Shown one piece after another: positions 8,881-17,038 of a stretch of DNA of 64,000 bases. The stretch comes from Paenibacillus paridis. GTDB taxonomy: Bacteria; Bacillota; Bacilli; Paenibacillales; Paenibacillaceae. The stretch lies in contig NZ_VCIX01000092.1 in assembly GCF_006345825.1 (NCBI RefSeq), positions 1-64,000 on the forward strand. The letters are read 5' to 3'. Both the position numbers and the translations under genes were made by a program. The notes under the pieces are model-generated. The model worked only from the letters and a program-made list of their open reading frames with translations. It was not told where the DNA came from and ran no database searches. How positions within the stretch are numbered: the first letter of the stretch is position 1; each line of letters begins with the position of its first letter.

Positions 8881-8948
8881 TTAAGACTTTCTTATGGTTT
8901 GGTTACGGTCTCCTTAAACTGCTGCTTCTATACTTGGTTGTATAGAAG
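8881..8948 (+). promoter_or_regulatory. candidate response-regulator site, promoter and operator hairpin before the carboxypeptidase gene
   Basis: TTAAGACTTTCTTATGG at 8881 has the same 11-base half-site spacing as the sequence upstream of the VanR-like gene (12 of the first 14 bases identical). Further on, CTTCTATAC (8925-8933) and GTATAGAAG (8940-8948) form a perfect 9-base inverted repeat whose left arm holds a -10 like TATACT (8929-8934). Confidence 0.5.
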
Positions 8949-8972
8949 AGAAGTGAGAGGGGACCGTTTCTT

Positions 8973-9941
8973 ATGATGGAGAAAACATATGCGAGAAAAG
9001 CACCGCAGGCCTTGAAGTTTTTGTTGATTGCGGCAGGAGCCATAGCGGTTATCTTTTATCTGATTTCATTAAAAGGCAAGCCTGCGGTAACGGAATTGCA
9101 GCTGGATTCAAGCTCGGCTATTCTGATCGATTTGGAAACGGGCAGCGTGCTCTATGAGAAAAATGCGAACGAAGCGCTGCCGCCTGCAAGCATGTCGAAG
9201 CTGATGACAGAGCTGATTATTTTAGATATGGAAAGCTCTGGTCAAATTAACTGGAGAGATCCGGTGGTGACAAGCGCTTACGCCGCTGATGTACCGGGCT
9301 CGCAGATTGGATTTATGAAGGGTGAGACCTTTAGCGTCAAAGAACTATTCGAAGCAATGGCCGTACATTCCGCCAATGATGCCGCAGTGGCGCTCGCTGA
9401 GTATGTTGGCGGGAGTGAGGAGGATTTCGTCGTTATGATGAATCAGCGGGCGCAGAAGCTCGGTTTGACTGGCCAGACGATATTTGGCAATGCTACGGGG
9501 CTCAGCAAATCCGATTTGCAGCCGTTTGAATCTGCGGCAGCGGAGCGGGATACAATGATGACGGCCAAGGATACGGCTTCTTTAGCCGCCTATCTACTGA
9601 AGAAATATCCGGAAGTTCTTGATGTTTCCCGTCGCAGCAGCGTAAAGCTGGCTAACAGGCCTGAGAGGCTTCCTTCCACAAATCTGATGCTTAGCGGTAT
9701 GCCATTTGCGTTTCCGGGCAATGATGGCTTGAAGACGGGCTATACGACGCAAGCGGGATATTGCTTTACCGGGACGGCTAAGCAGGAGGGACGGAGGCTG
9801 GTTACCGTTGTTATGGGAGCCGATACGCCGGAGAAGCGTTTTACGGAGACGGATAAATTGTTCCAGTATGGCTTCCAAACGGATGGTTTGCAAAGCTTTA
9901 TCGGACATATTCAAAGCAAGCTAGGAATTCAAGTCGGATAG
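8973..9941 (+). CDS. serine D-Ala-D-Ala carboxypeptidase (peptidase S11)
   Basis: A 322-residue penicillin-binding protein of the DacA/PBP5 type. It trims the terminal D-alanine from peptidoglycan pentapeptides outside the membrane. Seen: an N-terminal hydrophobic segment (residues 14-33), the S-x-x-K catalytic pair S73/K76 in PASMSKLM, the SxN motif in AVHSANDAA, and the KTG triad in DGLKTGYTTQAG. The protein is shorter than classical PBP5 and ends soon after the catalytic domain, so a full C-terminal beta domain and amphipathic anchor are missing; the N-terminal segment probably anchors it. It follows the VanRS-like pair, its likely regulators. AGAGGGG precedes the start. Confidence 0.9.
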   Translation: MMEKTYARKAPQALKFLLIAAGAIAVIFYLISLKGKPAVTELQLDSSSAILIDLETGSVLYEKNANEALPPASMSKLMTELIILDMESSGQINWRDPVVTSAYAADVPGSQIGFMKGETFSVKELFEAMAVHSANDAAVALAEYVGGSEEDFVVMMNQRAQKLGLTGQTIFGNATGLSKSDLQPFESAAAERDTMMTAKDTASLAAYLLKKYPEVLDVSRRSSVKLANRPERLPSTNLMLSGMPFAFPGNDGLKTGYTTQAGYCFTGTAKQEGRRLVTVVMGADTPEKRFTETDKLFQYGFQTDGLQSFIGHIQSKLGIQVG

Positions 9942-10028
9942 CATTTGGAAAAATAGGACAAAATAATTAGAGTGACGTCGAATTATGTCGATTAAACCCA
10001 CCTATTTAATAGTGTTAGAAATATGTGA

Positions 10029-10068
10029 AATCTAGCATGATCCTCAAAAGATTATGCTAGATTTTTTG
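10029..10068 (+). terminator. terminator after the carboxypeptidase gene
   Basis: AATCTAGCAT and ATGCTAGATT form a perfect 10-base stem around a 15-base loop, followed by a T run. Confidence 0.85.
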
Positions 10069-10171
10069 TTTTAAAATATAAGAATTAGCCAGGTTGTTAG
10101 CTTATAAAGGCTTATATTTCAACGTAAAAGCTACATCAACGTCTAAAGGACGCCGAGGCGTTTATAATTGA

Positions 10172-10188
10172 TGTCATAAAATATAACG
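10172..10188 (+). promoter_or_regulatory. GlnR/TnrA-type nitrogen box upstream of urease
   Basis: TGTCATAAAATATAACG matches the reverse complement of the consensus TGTNANATTTTNTNACA at every defined position but the last. A promoter (TTTACT, 17-base spacer, TATAAT at 10220-10225) follows, placing the box centre about 52 bases before the predicted transcription start, close to the spacing known for TnrA-activated promoters. A weaker copy (two mismatches) lies at 10067-10083. Confidence 0.7.
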
Positions 10189-10196
10189 CGAACCGA

Positions 10197-10225
10197 TTTA
10201 CTTACGATAATTAGCTGTCTATAAT
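10197..10225 (+). promoter_or_regulatory. predicted urease operon promoter
   Basis: A perfect -10 TATAAT (10220-10225) sits 17 bases after a weak -35 TTTACT (10197-10202); the weak -35 is consistent with activator dependence. Confidence 0.6.
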
Positions 10226-10255
10226 GAAGATATGACAGATCAATGAGGTGAAGAC

Positions 10256-10561
10256 ATGCAGTTAACTGAACGTGAAAAAGAAAAGCTGCTGATTACGATC
10301 GCCGCAGATTTAGCTAGGCGGCGAATGAATCGCGGTGTGAAGCTCAATTATCCGGAAAGCGTTGCGCTGATTACCTCTGAAATTATGGAAGGCGCGCGAG
10401 ATGGAATGACCGTAGCGCAGCTGATGGAATTCGGGACCCAAATTTTAAAGGCGGGACAGGTCATGCCTGGCATCCCTCAAATGATTCACGAGGTTCAAGT
10501 GGAAGCCACTTTTCCGGATGGGACGAAGCTGGTTACGATTCACGATCCGATTACAAGCTGA
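10256..10561 (+). CDS. ureA: urease gamma subunit
   Basis: A 101-residue structural subunit of the nickel urease, which hydrolyses urea to ammonia and carbamate in the cytosol. Seen: the family start MQLTEREKEKLLI, ARRRMNRGVKLNYPE, GARDGMTVAQLMEFG and VMPGIPQMIHEVQVEATFPD, all highly conserved. The length is normal for a separate gamma subunit, as in other bacilli. First gene of ureABCFGD. GAGGTG lies 5 bases before the ATG. Expression is probably nitrogen-controlled through the upstream GlnR/TnrA box. Confidence 0.97.
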   Translation: MQLTEREKEKLLITIAADLARRRMNRGVKLNYPESVALITSEIMEGARDGMTVAQLMEFGTQILKAGQVMPGIPQMIHEVQVEATFPDGTKLVTIHDPITS

Positions 10562-10630
10562 CAAAAGGCAGCAAGACATAGACTAGCTTTAGCAGACAGG
10601 TCCTTACATAAGAGAGGAGCGCCATTTCGA

Positions 10631-10999
10631 ATGATTCCAGGCGAATATCGAACAGTTGAAGGAGAGATTGAGTTAAACGCCGGACGCCAGACGCAGCAGC
10701 TTATCGTCGTTAATACTGGCGACCGTCCTGTGCAGGTAGGCTCTCATTTTCATTTTTTTGAAGTAAATCGGGCATTGAAATTCGATCGCGAGGCCGCTTA
10801 TGGCATGCGGTTGCATATTGCAGCCGGAACGGCTGTCCGTTTTGAGCCGGGCGAGGAGAAGCCGGTGACGCTTGTTGAGCTTGGCGGAGCGAAGCTCTCC
10901 TATGGCTTGAACAATCTTAGCCAAGGAAAGGCAATAGCCGGGGCGATGCCGGAAGAGGTGAGAGCGCGCCTTAAAGCATGGGAGGGAGGCACGCAATGA
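10631..10999 (+). CDS. ureB: urease beta subunit
   Basis: A 122-residue structural subunit. Seen: the opening MIPGEYRTVEGEIELNAGR, then VQVGSHFHFFEVNRAL and the arginine/glycine-rich FEPGEEKPVTLVELGGAK, standard for UreB. It forms the (ABC)3 core with UreA and UreC. It is 69 bases downstream of ureA, with GAGAGGAG as binding site, and its TGA overlaps the ureC ATG, so the two are translationally coupled. Confidence 0.97.
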   Translation: MIPGEYRTVEGEIELNAGRQTQQLIVVNTGDRPVQVGSHFHFFEVNRALKFDREAAYGMRLHIAAGTAVRFEPGEEKPVTLVELGGAKLSYGLNNLSQGKAIAGAMPEEVRARLKAWEGGTQ

Positions 11000-12711
11000 C
11001 GAGGATGGACAGGCGGAGTTATGCTGCGATGTTCGGCCCAACCACCGGCGATGCGGTTCGGCTGGCGGATACGGAGCTTTGGGCTCAGATCGAGCATGAT
11101 TATACCGTATATGGCGATGAGTGCAAGTTTGGCGGGGGCAAAGTCATACGCGACGGAATGGGGCAATCAAGCGGTGCCCTTCGGGATGAGGGCGTGCTGG
11201 ACACGCTCATTACGAATGCGGTCATCATTGACCACTCCGGTATTGTTAAGGCTGACATCGGCATTAAGGATGGGTTTATTGTCGGCATTGGCAAAGCGGG
11301 CAACCCGGACATCATGGACGGCGTTCATCCGAATATGATTGTAGGCGCAAGTACCGAGGTTATTGCGGGAGAAGGCAAAATCGTAACTGCAGGGGCGATC
11401 GACTCACATATTCATTTTATTTGTCCCCAGCAGATCGAGACGGCATTGTCTTCCGGCGTAACGACCATGATCGGCGGCGGTACGGGACCGGCTACGGGGA
11501 CCAATGCAACGACAGTTACGCCAGGCGCATGGCATATGCGGCGGATGCTGGAGGCGGCAGAGCATTTTCCGATGAACATTGGTTATACGGGCAAGGGCAA
11601 CGCTTCTTTCACTGCTCCGCTTATTGAGCAGATTGAAGCGGGGGCAATCGGGCTGAAGCTTCATGAGGATTGGGGAACGACGCCGGCTGCCATCGACGCG
11701 TGCTTGCAGGCGGCGGACCAATACGATGTTCAGGTAGCGATCCACAGCGATACGTTAAATGAAGCGGGCTTTGTGGAGGACACGCTTGCAGCCATTGGCG
11801 GACGCACGATTCATACGTATCACACGGAAGGGGCGGGCGGCGGCCACGCGCCTGATATTATTGTTGCTGCAGGCGAGCTGAACGTACTGCCGTCATCGAC
11901 GAATCCTACGCGGCCATTCACGATTAATACGATAGAGGAGCATCTCGATATGCTGATGGTCTGCCATCATTTGGACAGCAGCATACCAGAGGATGTCGCC
12001 TTCGCTGATTCTCGAATCAGGCCGGAGACGATCGCTGCCGAAGATATTTTGCATGATATGGGCGTATTCAGCATGATCAGCTCGGATTCGCAGGCGATGG
12101 GCCGGGTGGGCGAGGTCATTATCCGGACCTGGCAGACCGCTGACAAAATGAAGAAGCAGCGTGGTCCGCTGCAGCCTGACAACGAGGAGAATGACAATTT
12201 CCGCATTAAGCGCTACATCGCGAAATACACAATTAATCCGGCAATAACCCATGGCGTATCGCATTTGGTAGGGTCGCTGGAGCCTGGCAAGTTTGCAGAT
12301 CTCGTCATTTGGAGCCCGATGTTCTTTGGCGTGAAGCCGGACTTGGTCTTAAAGGGCGGCAGTATTGCCTTTGCGCAAATGGGTGACCCGAATGCATCGA
12401 TTCCTACGCCGCAGCCGGTATTTGGCAGGCCCATGTTCGCTTCCTTCGGGAAACTGGTATTCAACAGCTCCATTACGTTCGTGTCCCAGGCGGCTTACGA
12501 TCGAGGAATTGCGAAGGAGCTTGGGCTTCAGAAGCGAATTGAACCGGTCAAAGGCTGCCGGACCGTTACGAAAAAAGACATGATTCATAACGATGCAACG
12601 CCAAAGCTTGAGGTCGACGCAGAAACCTACCATGTGCTGGTGGACGGCGAGCATGTAACGTGCGAGCCTGCGGAGGTGCTGCCGATGGCGCAGCGTTATT
12701 TCTTGTTTTGA
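10996..12711 (+). CDS. ureC: urease alpha (catalytic) subunit
   Basis: A 571-residue catalytic subunit holding the dinickel centre. Seen: MFGPTTGDAVRLADTELW near the N-terminus, nickel-ligand histidines in DSHIHFICPQQ, the lysine that is carbamylated in GLKLHEDWG, the further ligands IHSDTLNEAGF and HTEGAGGGHAPD, the flap histidine region CHHLDSS, and SSDSQAMGRVGE with the ligand aspartate. All expected catalytic residues are present. The ATG at 10996 is chosen because GGGAGG lies 6 bases upstream and it forms ATGA with the ureB stop; an upstream in-frame ATG at 10978 is discarded. Full length for the family. Confidence 0.98.
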   Translation: MTRMDRRSYAAMFGPTTGDAVRLADTELWAQIEHDYTVYGDECKFGGGKVIRDGMGQSSGALRDEGVLDTLITNAVIIDHSGIVKADIGIKDGFIVGIGKAGNPDIMDGVHPNMIVGASTEVIAGEGKIVTAGAIDSHIHFICPQQIETALSSGVTTMIGGGTGPATGTNATTVTPGAWHMRRMLEAAEHFPMNIGYTGKGNASFTAPLIEQIEAGAIGLKLHEDWGTTPAAIDACLQAADQYDVQVAIHSDTLNEAGFVEDTLAAIGGRTIHTYHTEGAGGGHAPDIIVAAGELNVLPSSTNPTRPFTINTIEEHLDMLMVCHHLDSSIPEDVAFADSRIRPETIAAEDILHDMGVFSMISSDSQAMGRVGEVIIRTWQTADKMKKQRGPLQPDNEENDNFRIKRYIAKYTINPAITHGVSHLVGSLEPGKFADLVIWSPMFFGVKPDLVLKGGSIAFAQMGDPNASIPTPQPVFGRPMFASFGKLVFNSSITFVSQAAYDRGIAKELGLQKRIEPVKGCRTVTKKDMIHNDATPKLEVDAETYHVLVDGEHVTCEPAEVLPMAQRYFLF

Positions 12712-12749
12712 CAACAGATCCTGCCTAAGCAGACAGGAGGTCACAGAGG

Positions 12750-13442
12750 ATGAAGGAACAAATGAGATGGCTGGCGATGCAGCAGCTGCTTGATTCTGCT
12801 CTGCCGATCGGCGGCTTCTCCCACTCGTTCGGTTTGGAGACGCTGGTGCAGGACGGCAGGATGAACCGCTCCAGCCAGCTATATGCTTATGTGTCTGCCA
12901 TGCTTCTGCAAAGCTGGGCAAGCTCGGATGCGATGGTCATCAAGGCCGTTTACCGAGATGCGCCCGCAGAAGACTGGGAGAGGCTATGGGCTGTCGAGCG
13001 ATTGGTGCACGTACAGCGTACCGCTTCGGAAACGAGGAGCGGCGTGGAGAAGATGGGTAAGCGCCTGCTGCAGCTGGCATCTGCGATTCATCCCCAGTTG
13101 GACTGGGTGCCGCTTACGGAAGCGCATCGCAGCGGGAAATGCTTCGCCTCCCATCCGCTCGCCCATGGTTATGCTTGCTGGCAGCTCGGCGTATCGGAAG
13201 AACAGGCGATTCAGGGGTATTTTTACACTTGCATCGTGACCTGCATCAACAGCGCGCTGCGCCTGATGTCGATGGGACAGACAGAGGGGCAGTCGTTAAT
13301 TGCGAGGCTGACCCCCCTAACGGAACAGGCGCTAGCGGTAGCAGCGGAGCTTGAGCCTGAGGAGGCCTATGCCAACATGCCGATGGCGGAGCTTGCCATG
13401 ATGCGGCACGAGCGATTGTACTCGCGTTTATTTATGTCTTAA
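12750..13442 (+). CDS. ureF: urease accessory protein UreF
   Basis: A 230-residue accessory protein that, with UreD and UreG, inserts nickel and CO2 into apo-urease and gates the GTPase UreG. Seen: the signature LLDSALPIGGFSHSFGLETLVQ at residues about 11-32 (cited as positions because it is long), the helical repeats typical of UreF, and the conserved GYFYTCIVTCINSALRLMSMG near residue 160. GGAGGTCACAGAGG precedes the ATG. It follows ureC directly; the slot where ureE usually lies is empty. Confidence 0.95.
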   Translation: MKEQMRWLAMQQLLDSALPIGGFSHSFGLETLVQDGRMNRSSQLYAYVSAMLLQSWASSDAMVIKAVYRDAPAEDWERLWAVERLVHVQRTASETRSGVEKMGKRLLQLASAIHPQLDWVPLTEAHRSGKCFASHPLAHGYACWQLGVSEEQAIQGYFYTCIVTCINSALRLMSMGQTEGQSLIARLTPLTEQALAVAAELEPEEAYANMPMAELAMMRHERLYSRLFMS

Positions 13443-13475
13443 CGATATAAAAACAATTAAATGGAGGAATGACAA

Positions 13476-14204
13476 ATGTGCCAAGGACAAGGACATACGC
13501 ATCAAGAATGGGAAAGCCCGGCAATCGATAGCTCAAGGCCAATTCGAATCGGGATTGGCGGACCGGTCGGTTCTGGAAAAACAGCGCTTGTCGAAAGATT
13601 GACGCGCGAGCTTCATGAGAAATTCAGCGTTGCGGTTATTACAAATGATATTTATACGAAGGAAGATGCGCGGATTTTGTTCAATACAGGCGTGCTGCCG
13701 GAAGAGCGCATTATTGGCGTAGAGACTGGCGGCTGCCCGCATACCGCGATTCGTGAGGATGCATCGATGAATTTCGAGGCGATAGAAGAGCTTGAGAGCC
13801 GTTTTGACCACTTGGACTTGATCTTCATCGAGAGTGGCGGCGATAATTTGGCTGCTGCATTTAGCCCGGAGCTGGTTGACCGGTTTATCTATATCATTGA
13901 TGTTGCCCAAGGCGAGAAAATACCGCGAAAAGGCGGTCCTGGCATTATGCGCTCGGATTTGCTCGTTATAAACAAAATCGATCTTGCTCCGTATGTAGGC
14001 GCGAGCCTGGAGGTTATGGAGGCTGATACGTTGAAAATGCGCGGCGACCGGCCGTTTGTCTTTTCTAATTTGTTCGGCGGCGAAGGCGTAGATAAGATCG
14101 TAAGCTGGCTGACGCATGAAGTTGCGCATGCCCGGGGTACGGAGCACTCTCACGTGGTCCAGTTCACGAGTGTCACAGCTGATAACCGTCACACCGCTTC
14201 TTAA
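13476..14204 (+). CDS. ureG: urease accessory GTPase UreG
   Basis: A 242-residue SIMIBI-class GTPase that delivers nickel to apo-urease. Seen: P-loop GGPVGSGKTALVERL (residues about 28-42), switch region NDIYTKEDA, the nickel-binding Cys-Pro-His within ETGGCPHTAIREDASMN, IESGGDNLAAAFSPEL, and guanine-specificity NKIDLAPYVGA. The N-terminus is longer than usual by about 20 residues and has a few histidines (CQGQGHTHQEWE), but not a long His tract. Its stop overlaps the ureD ATG by one base (TAATG). Confidence 0.96.
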   Translation: MCQGQGHTHQEWESPAIDSSRPIRIGIGGPVGSGKTALVERLTRELHEKFSVAVITNDIYTKEDARILFNTGVLPEERIIGVETGGCPHTAIREDASMNFEAIEELESRFDHLDLIFIESGGDNLAAAFSPELVDRFIYIIDVAQGEKIPRKGGPGIMRSDLLVINKIDLAPYVGASLEVMEADTLKMRGDRPFVFSNLFGGEGVDKIVSWLTHEVAHARGTEHSHVVQFTSVTADNRHTAS

Positions 14205-15085
14205 TGGAACGCGTGCAGGCAGCAGTGAAGGCAGGCGCGGAGTACGGAGATAGGCGAAGCAGAAGTTCCGTGCTTCGTGCTTCCTTCGCGAGCCAGCAAG
14301 GACAGACCTTCGTCAGCCATAAATTTCATACCGCGCCTATCAAGATCGCCAAGGCTTTTCCGCTGAGCGGCCAGCTTGGCATTATCGTTATGGACGTGTC
14401 GCCAGGCTTGCTTGATGGAGATCGTTACGAGCTGGACTGGGTAGCGGAGCCATCATCTCATGTGATGATTACGAATCAGTCGTATACGAAGGTTCACCCG
14501 AGTACACCTGGCAGAGGTTCTTCCATGCGACAGACCTTTATTCTTGAAGAAGCTGCCGTAATCGAGCATATGCCTGAACCAATCATGTTATATAAGGACG
14601 CCGCGCTGCATAATGACACCTTAGTTCGCTTGCAGGCAGGCTCTGTGTGGCTGCAAGCCGATGTGTTGTGTCCCGGCAGGACTTTGCGAGGAGAGCGGTT
14701 CGATTACCGCTGCTATCGCAATTCACTCTCCGTGCATTATGGCGAAGAACTGATCTTCTCGCAGAGGCAGCGGATTGAGCCGGCCAAGCAAGCGCTGGCC
14801 GCGCCTGGCTGCTGGGACGAGATGACACATTGGGCCACCTTCTATATCTTCTCAGACCTTGTGAACAGCAATCACCTAGAGCAGCTTCAGAAGAAGCTGG
14901 ATAGCTTTGCAGCGCCGGATGGTCATGCCGTTATTGCCGGAGCGTCGATGACTCAACGGTTCGGTATCGCGGTATCGGCAGCCTCCACGGCGGCTTGGCC
15001 GCTTCAGCAGCTAATGAAGGAGCTGTGGGCAGAGGCGCGGGCCGGGCTGCTGGGCAAACCGCCGCTTCGTTTTTTGCAAGGCTAA
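14204..15085 (+). CDS. ureD: urease accessory protein UreD (UreH)
   Basis: A 293-residue scaffold protein that binds apo-urease and recruits UreF and UreG; UreD is proposed to carry a nickel channel. Seen: LSGQLGIIVMDVSPGLLDGDRYELDW, the conserved VMITNQSYTKVHPS, and EHMPEPIMLYKDAALHN, typical of UreD. Last gene of the operon. No dedicated nickel permease follows within the window. No clear terminator was found immediately after its stop. Confidence 0.94.
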   Translation: MERVQAAVKAGAEYGDRRSRSSVLRASFASQQGQTFVSHKFHTAPIKIAKAFPLSGQLGIIVMDVSPGLLDGDRYELDWVAEPSSHVMITNQSYTKVHPSTPGRGSSMRQTFILEEAAVIEHMPEPIMLYKDAALHNDTLVRLQAGSVWLQADVLCPGRTLRGERFDYRCYRNSLSVHYGEELIFSQRQRIEPAKQALAAPGCWDEMTHWATFYIFSDLVNSNHLEQLQKKLDSFAAPDGHAVIAGASMTQRFGIAVSAASTAAWPLQQLMKELWAEARAGLLGKPPLRFLQG

Positions 15086-15263
15086 AGCAGGATATCCGAA
15101 GGCTATTACGGAGGGTCAACTAACAGCGGTTGGTTGGCCTATTCGTGTTTCATATGGCTGGGGCTGAAGGATTACTTATATAATATTAGTTAATCTTATA
15201 AATGAACGCTATAATAAGAAAAGACAAGATAGCAGAATGATAAGATAGGTTGGTGATCATCGA

Positions 15264-15722
15264 TTGGAAGCTTCAAGTGCGGAAAGGCAGGATTTAATGA
15301 GGCGCCTGGACGAAGCCTTTCGTCAGGTTCGAAGACAAATCAATTCTGAATGGAACACCTATAACGTGCATGGACTAGGAATGACGCATGGAAGAATGCT
15401 CATTATATTGGCGCAGTCAGGCCCCCAGAAGGCTTCCGCGCTGGCCGAGCAGCTTCTAATTACTAGTGGAGGCGTTACGGGTATTGCTGACCGTTTAATT
15501 GAGCTGGGGTATGTGAAGCGGGAGCGTGGAGAGAAGGATCGGCGCGTGGTGATGCTTGAAATTACGGAAGAAGGGCTCAAAAACGTAAACCTCATAGAAA
15601 CGGTGAAGTCCAAATTAATGCACAGGCTGTTTAGGGGCATGTCGATTGAGGATATGGAGCACGGCGTCCAGCTCTTTGAGCATATGAACAAAAATATGGA
15701 ATCGGATGTTACAAATTCGTGA
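15264..15722 (+). CDS. MarR-family transcriptional regulator
   Basis: A 152-residue winged-helix regulator. Seen: helices around GMTHGRMLIILAQSG, the recognition region ASALAEQLLITSGGVTGIADRLIELGYV and the wing KRERGEKDRRVVMLEITEEG. The start is a TTG at 15264 with GGTTGGTGAT upstream. It precedes the nucleoside importer operon on the same strand with a 145-base gap containing an inverted repeat (15777-15807), so it may repress that operon; ligand unknown. Confidence 0.88.
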   Translation: MEASSAERQDLMRRLDEAFRQVRRQINSEWNTYNVHGLGMTHGRMLIILAQSGPQKASALAEQLLITSGGVTGIADRLIELGYVKRERGEKDRRVVMLEITEEGLKNVNLIETVKSKLMHRLFRGMSIEDMEHGVQLFEHMNKNMESDVTNS

Positions 15723-15776
15723 CTATTTTCATATTTCATTATTATTGCATGTCTTTTTAGTGTAGAATAAACTAGA

Positions 15777-15807
15777 AATTTGTCGAATCGAAATAGGTTG
15801 ACAAATT
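15777..15807 (+). promoter_or_regulatory. inverted repeat upstream of the nucleoside importer operon
   Basis: AATTTGTC (15777) and GACAAATT (15800) are perfect 8-base arms 15 bases apart, between the MarR gene and the binding-protein gene. It is a candidate operator for the MarR regulator or a leader hairpin. No purine riboswitch signature was seen. Confidence 0.4.
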
Positions 15808-15867
15808 CCGATAAAACAACTAGGATTAAGAGGAATTAATACATTTAATTGTTTAGGGGAGATTACG

Positions 15868-16920
15868 ATGAAGAAGGCAATTGCTTTGGCGGTATCGTTA
15901 TTTCTGATGGTTGCGATTGTCGCGGCTTGCGGATCTAACAAAAATGATGCAGGAAACGCAGTGAATAACGGCGCTGCGACGAATAATACAGGCGATAAGG
16001 CGGAAAAGAAAAAAATCGCACTCGTGCTGCCTGAAAAAATCGGCGTAAACAAATTTTTCGTATTGATGGATGAAGGCTTCAAAAAAGCAGGCGCGGAATT
16101 TGGCGCTGAAGTGAAAACAATCGAATCAACAGATCCTGCCGGATTTGAACAAAATCTTCGTGCAACGGTTGCTGAAGATTATGACCTAATTATTACGGCA
16201 ACGTTCCAGGCTGAGGATGCTCTTAAAAAAGTAGCTACTGAAAACCCGGACAAGCCATTCGCTATTATCGATACAGTCGTTGACCTGCCGAACGTACGCA
16301 GCGTTAACTTCCGCGAGCATGAAGCATCCTACCTAATGGGAGCACTCGCAGGCTTGGCGACAAAAACAAACATCGTTGGCGCTGTTGTTGCCATGGATGC
16401 TCCACTTCTTAGCAAATATACTTCTGGCTTCGAACAAGGCTTGAAGAGCACAAACCCGGACGCGCAGTTCCTTATCAACTATGTAGGCAGCTTCACGGAT
16501 CCCGTTAAAGGCAAAGAGCTTGCCCTGCTTCAGCAAACTAAAGGAGCAGACTTTATTGCAGGCATGGCGGCAGTTGGCGACAACGGAGTATTCGAAGCAG
16601 CCAAAGAAAAAGGCTTCTATACTTCCGGCCAAGATACAGACCGTACAGATGAAGATCCGGAACACATCGTGCTTTCGCAATTGAAAGGTACGGATGCCGT
16701 AGCTTATGAAACAGTAAAAAGCTTTGTTGAAGGCACGTTCGCTTACGGCGTAGCAGATTACGGCTTGAAAGAGGATGGCGTTGGCTTGACTTTCGTTACT
16801 AGAGACAGCACATCTACGCTTAGCCCGTTCATCGGCCAAGAAAACGTGGATAAAGTTAAAGCTATCGCTGAAGATATCAAATCTGGTAAGATCGTAGTAG
16901 TAAACCCGTTAGCTCAATAG
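15868..16920 (+). CDS. BMP-family nucleoside-binding lipoprotein (NupN-like)
   Basis: A 350-residue surface lipoprotein of the Bmp/PnrA/Med family, the substrate-binding part of a nucleoside ABC importer (compare B. subtilis NupNOPQ). Seen: signal peptide with lipobox VAAC at residues 18-21, a low-complexity Asn-rich linker, then KKIALVLPEKIGVNKFFVLMDEGFKKA, DPAGFEQNLRATVAEDYDLIITATFQ, SVNFREHEASYLMGALAGLAT and a C-terminal half with the expected second lobe. Followed by a G+C-rich hairpin (16929-16951), then by the ATPase and permeases. Confidence 0.92.
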   Translation: MKKAIALAVSLFLMVAIVAACGSNKNDAGNAVNNGAATNNTGDKAEKKKIALVLPEKIGVNKFFVLMDEGFKKAGAEFGAEVKTIESTDPAGFEQNLRATVAEDYDLIITATFQAEDALKKVATENPDKPFAIIDTVVDLPNVRSVNFREHEASYLMGALAGLATKTNIVGAVVAMDAPLLSKYTSGFEQGLKSTNPDAQFLINYVGSFTDPVKGKELALLQQTKGADFIAGMAAVGDNGVFEAAKEKGFYTSGQDTDRTDEDPEHIVLSQLKGTDAVAYETVKSFVEGTFAYGVADYGLKEDGVGLTFVTRDSTSTLSPFIGQENVDKVKAIAEDIKSGKIVVVNPLAQ

Positions 16921-16928
16921 AATGACCT

Positions 16929-16960
16929 GCCGGCTGCTACTTTGCAGCCGGTTTGCTTGT
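16929..16960 (+). terminator. hairpin between binding-protein and ATPase genes
   Basis: GCCGGCTGC and GCAGCCGG pair around a 6-base loop and are followed by a T-rich stretch. Within an operon this probably lets the binding protein be made in excess over the membrane parts. Confidence 0.65.
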
Positions 16961-17038
16961 TGCTTGGAAGCTTCCTCCTGTCTCGGGGGGAAGTGGTTTT
17001 TTTTGTTTTAAAGGCGATGAAAGGAGAGGAGCGTTGGT

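Larger units (their letters stand above)
9942..10255. other. intergenic region upstream of urease
   Basis: Holds a terminator (10029-10068), a near-consensus GlnR/TnrA box (10172-10188), a weaker second box (10067-10083) and a -35/-10 pair (10197-10225). No open frame of interest. Confidence 0.7.

Noticed and set aside
7089..9941. Glycopeptide resistance cluster
   Set aside because: VanR/VanS-like genes and a carboxypeptidase are present, but no vanH, ligase or vanX gene, so resistance by precursor change is not supported.
10900..11166. Small minus-strand frame across the ureB/ureC junction
   Set aside because: Overlaps two strongly conserved urease genes and has no start signal.
15723..15867. 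Purine riboswitch before the nucleoside importer
   Set aside because: No conserved purine-aptamer loops were seen; only a simple 8-base inverted repeat.
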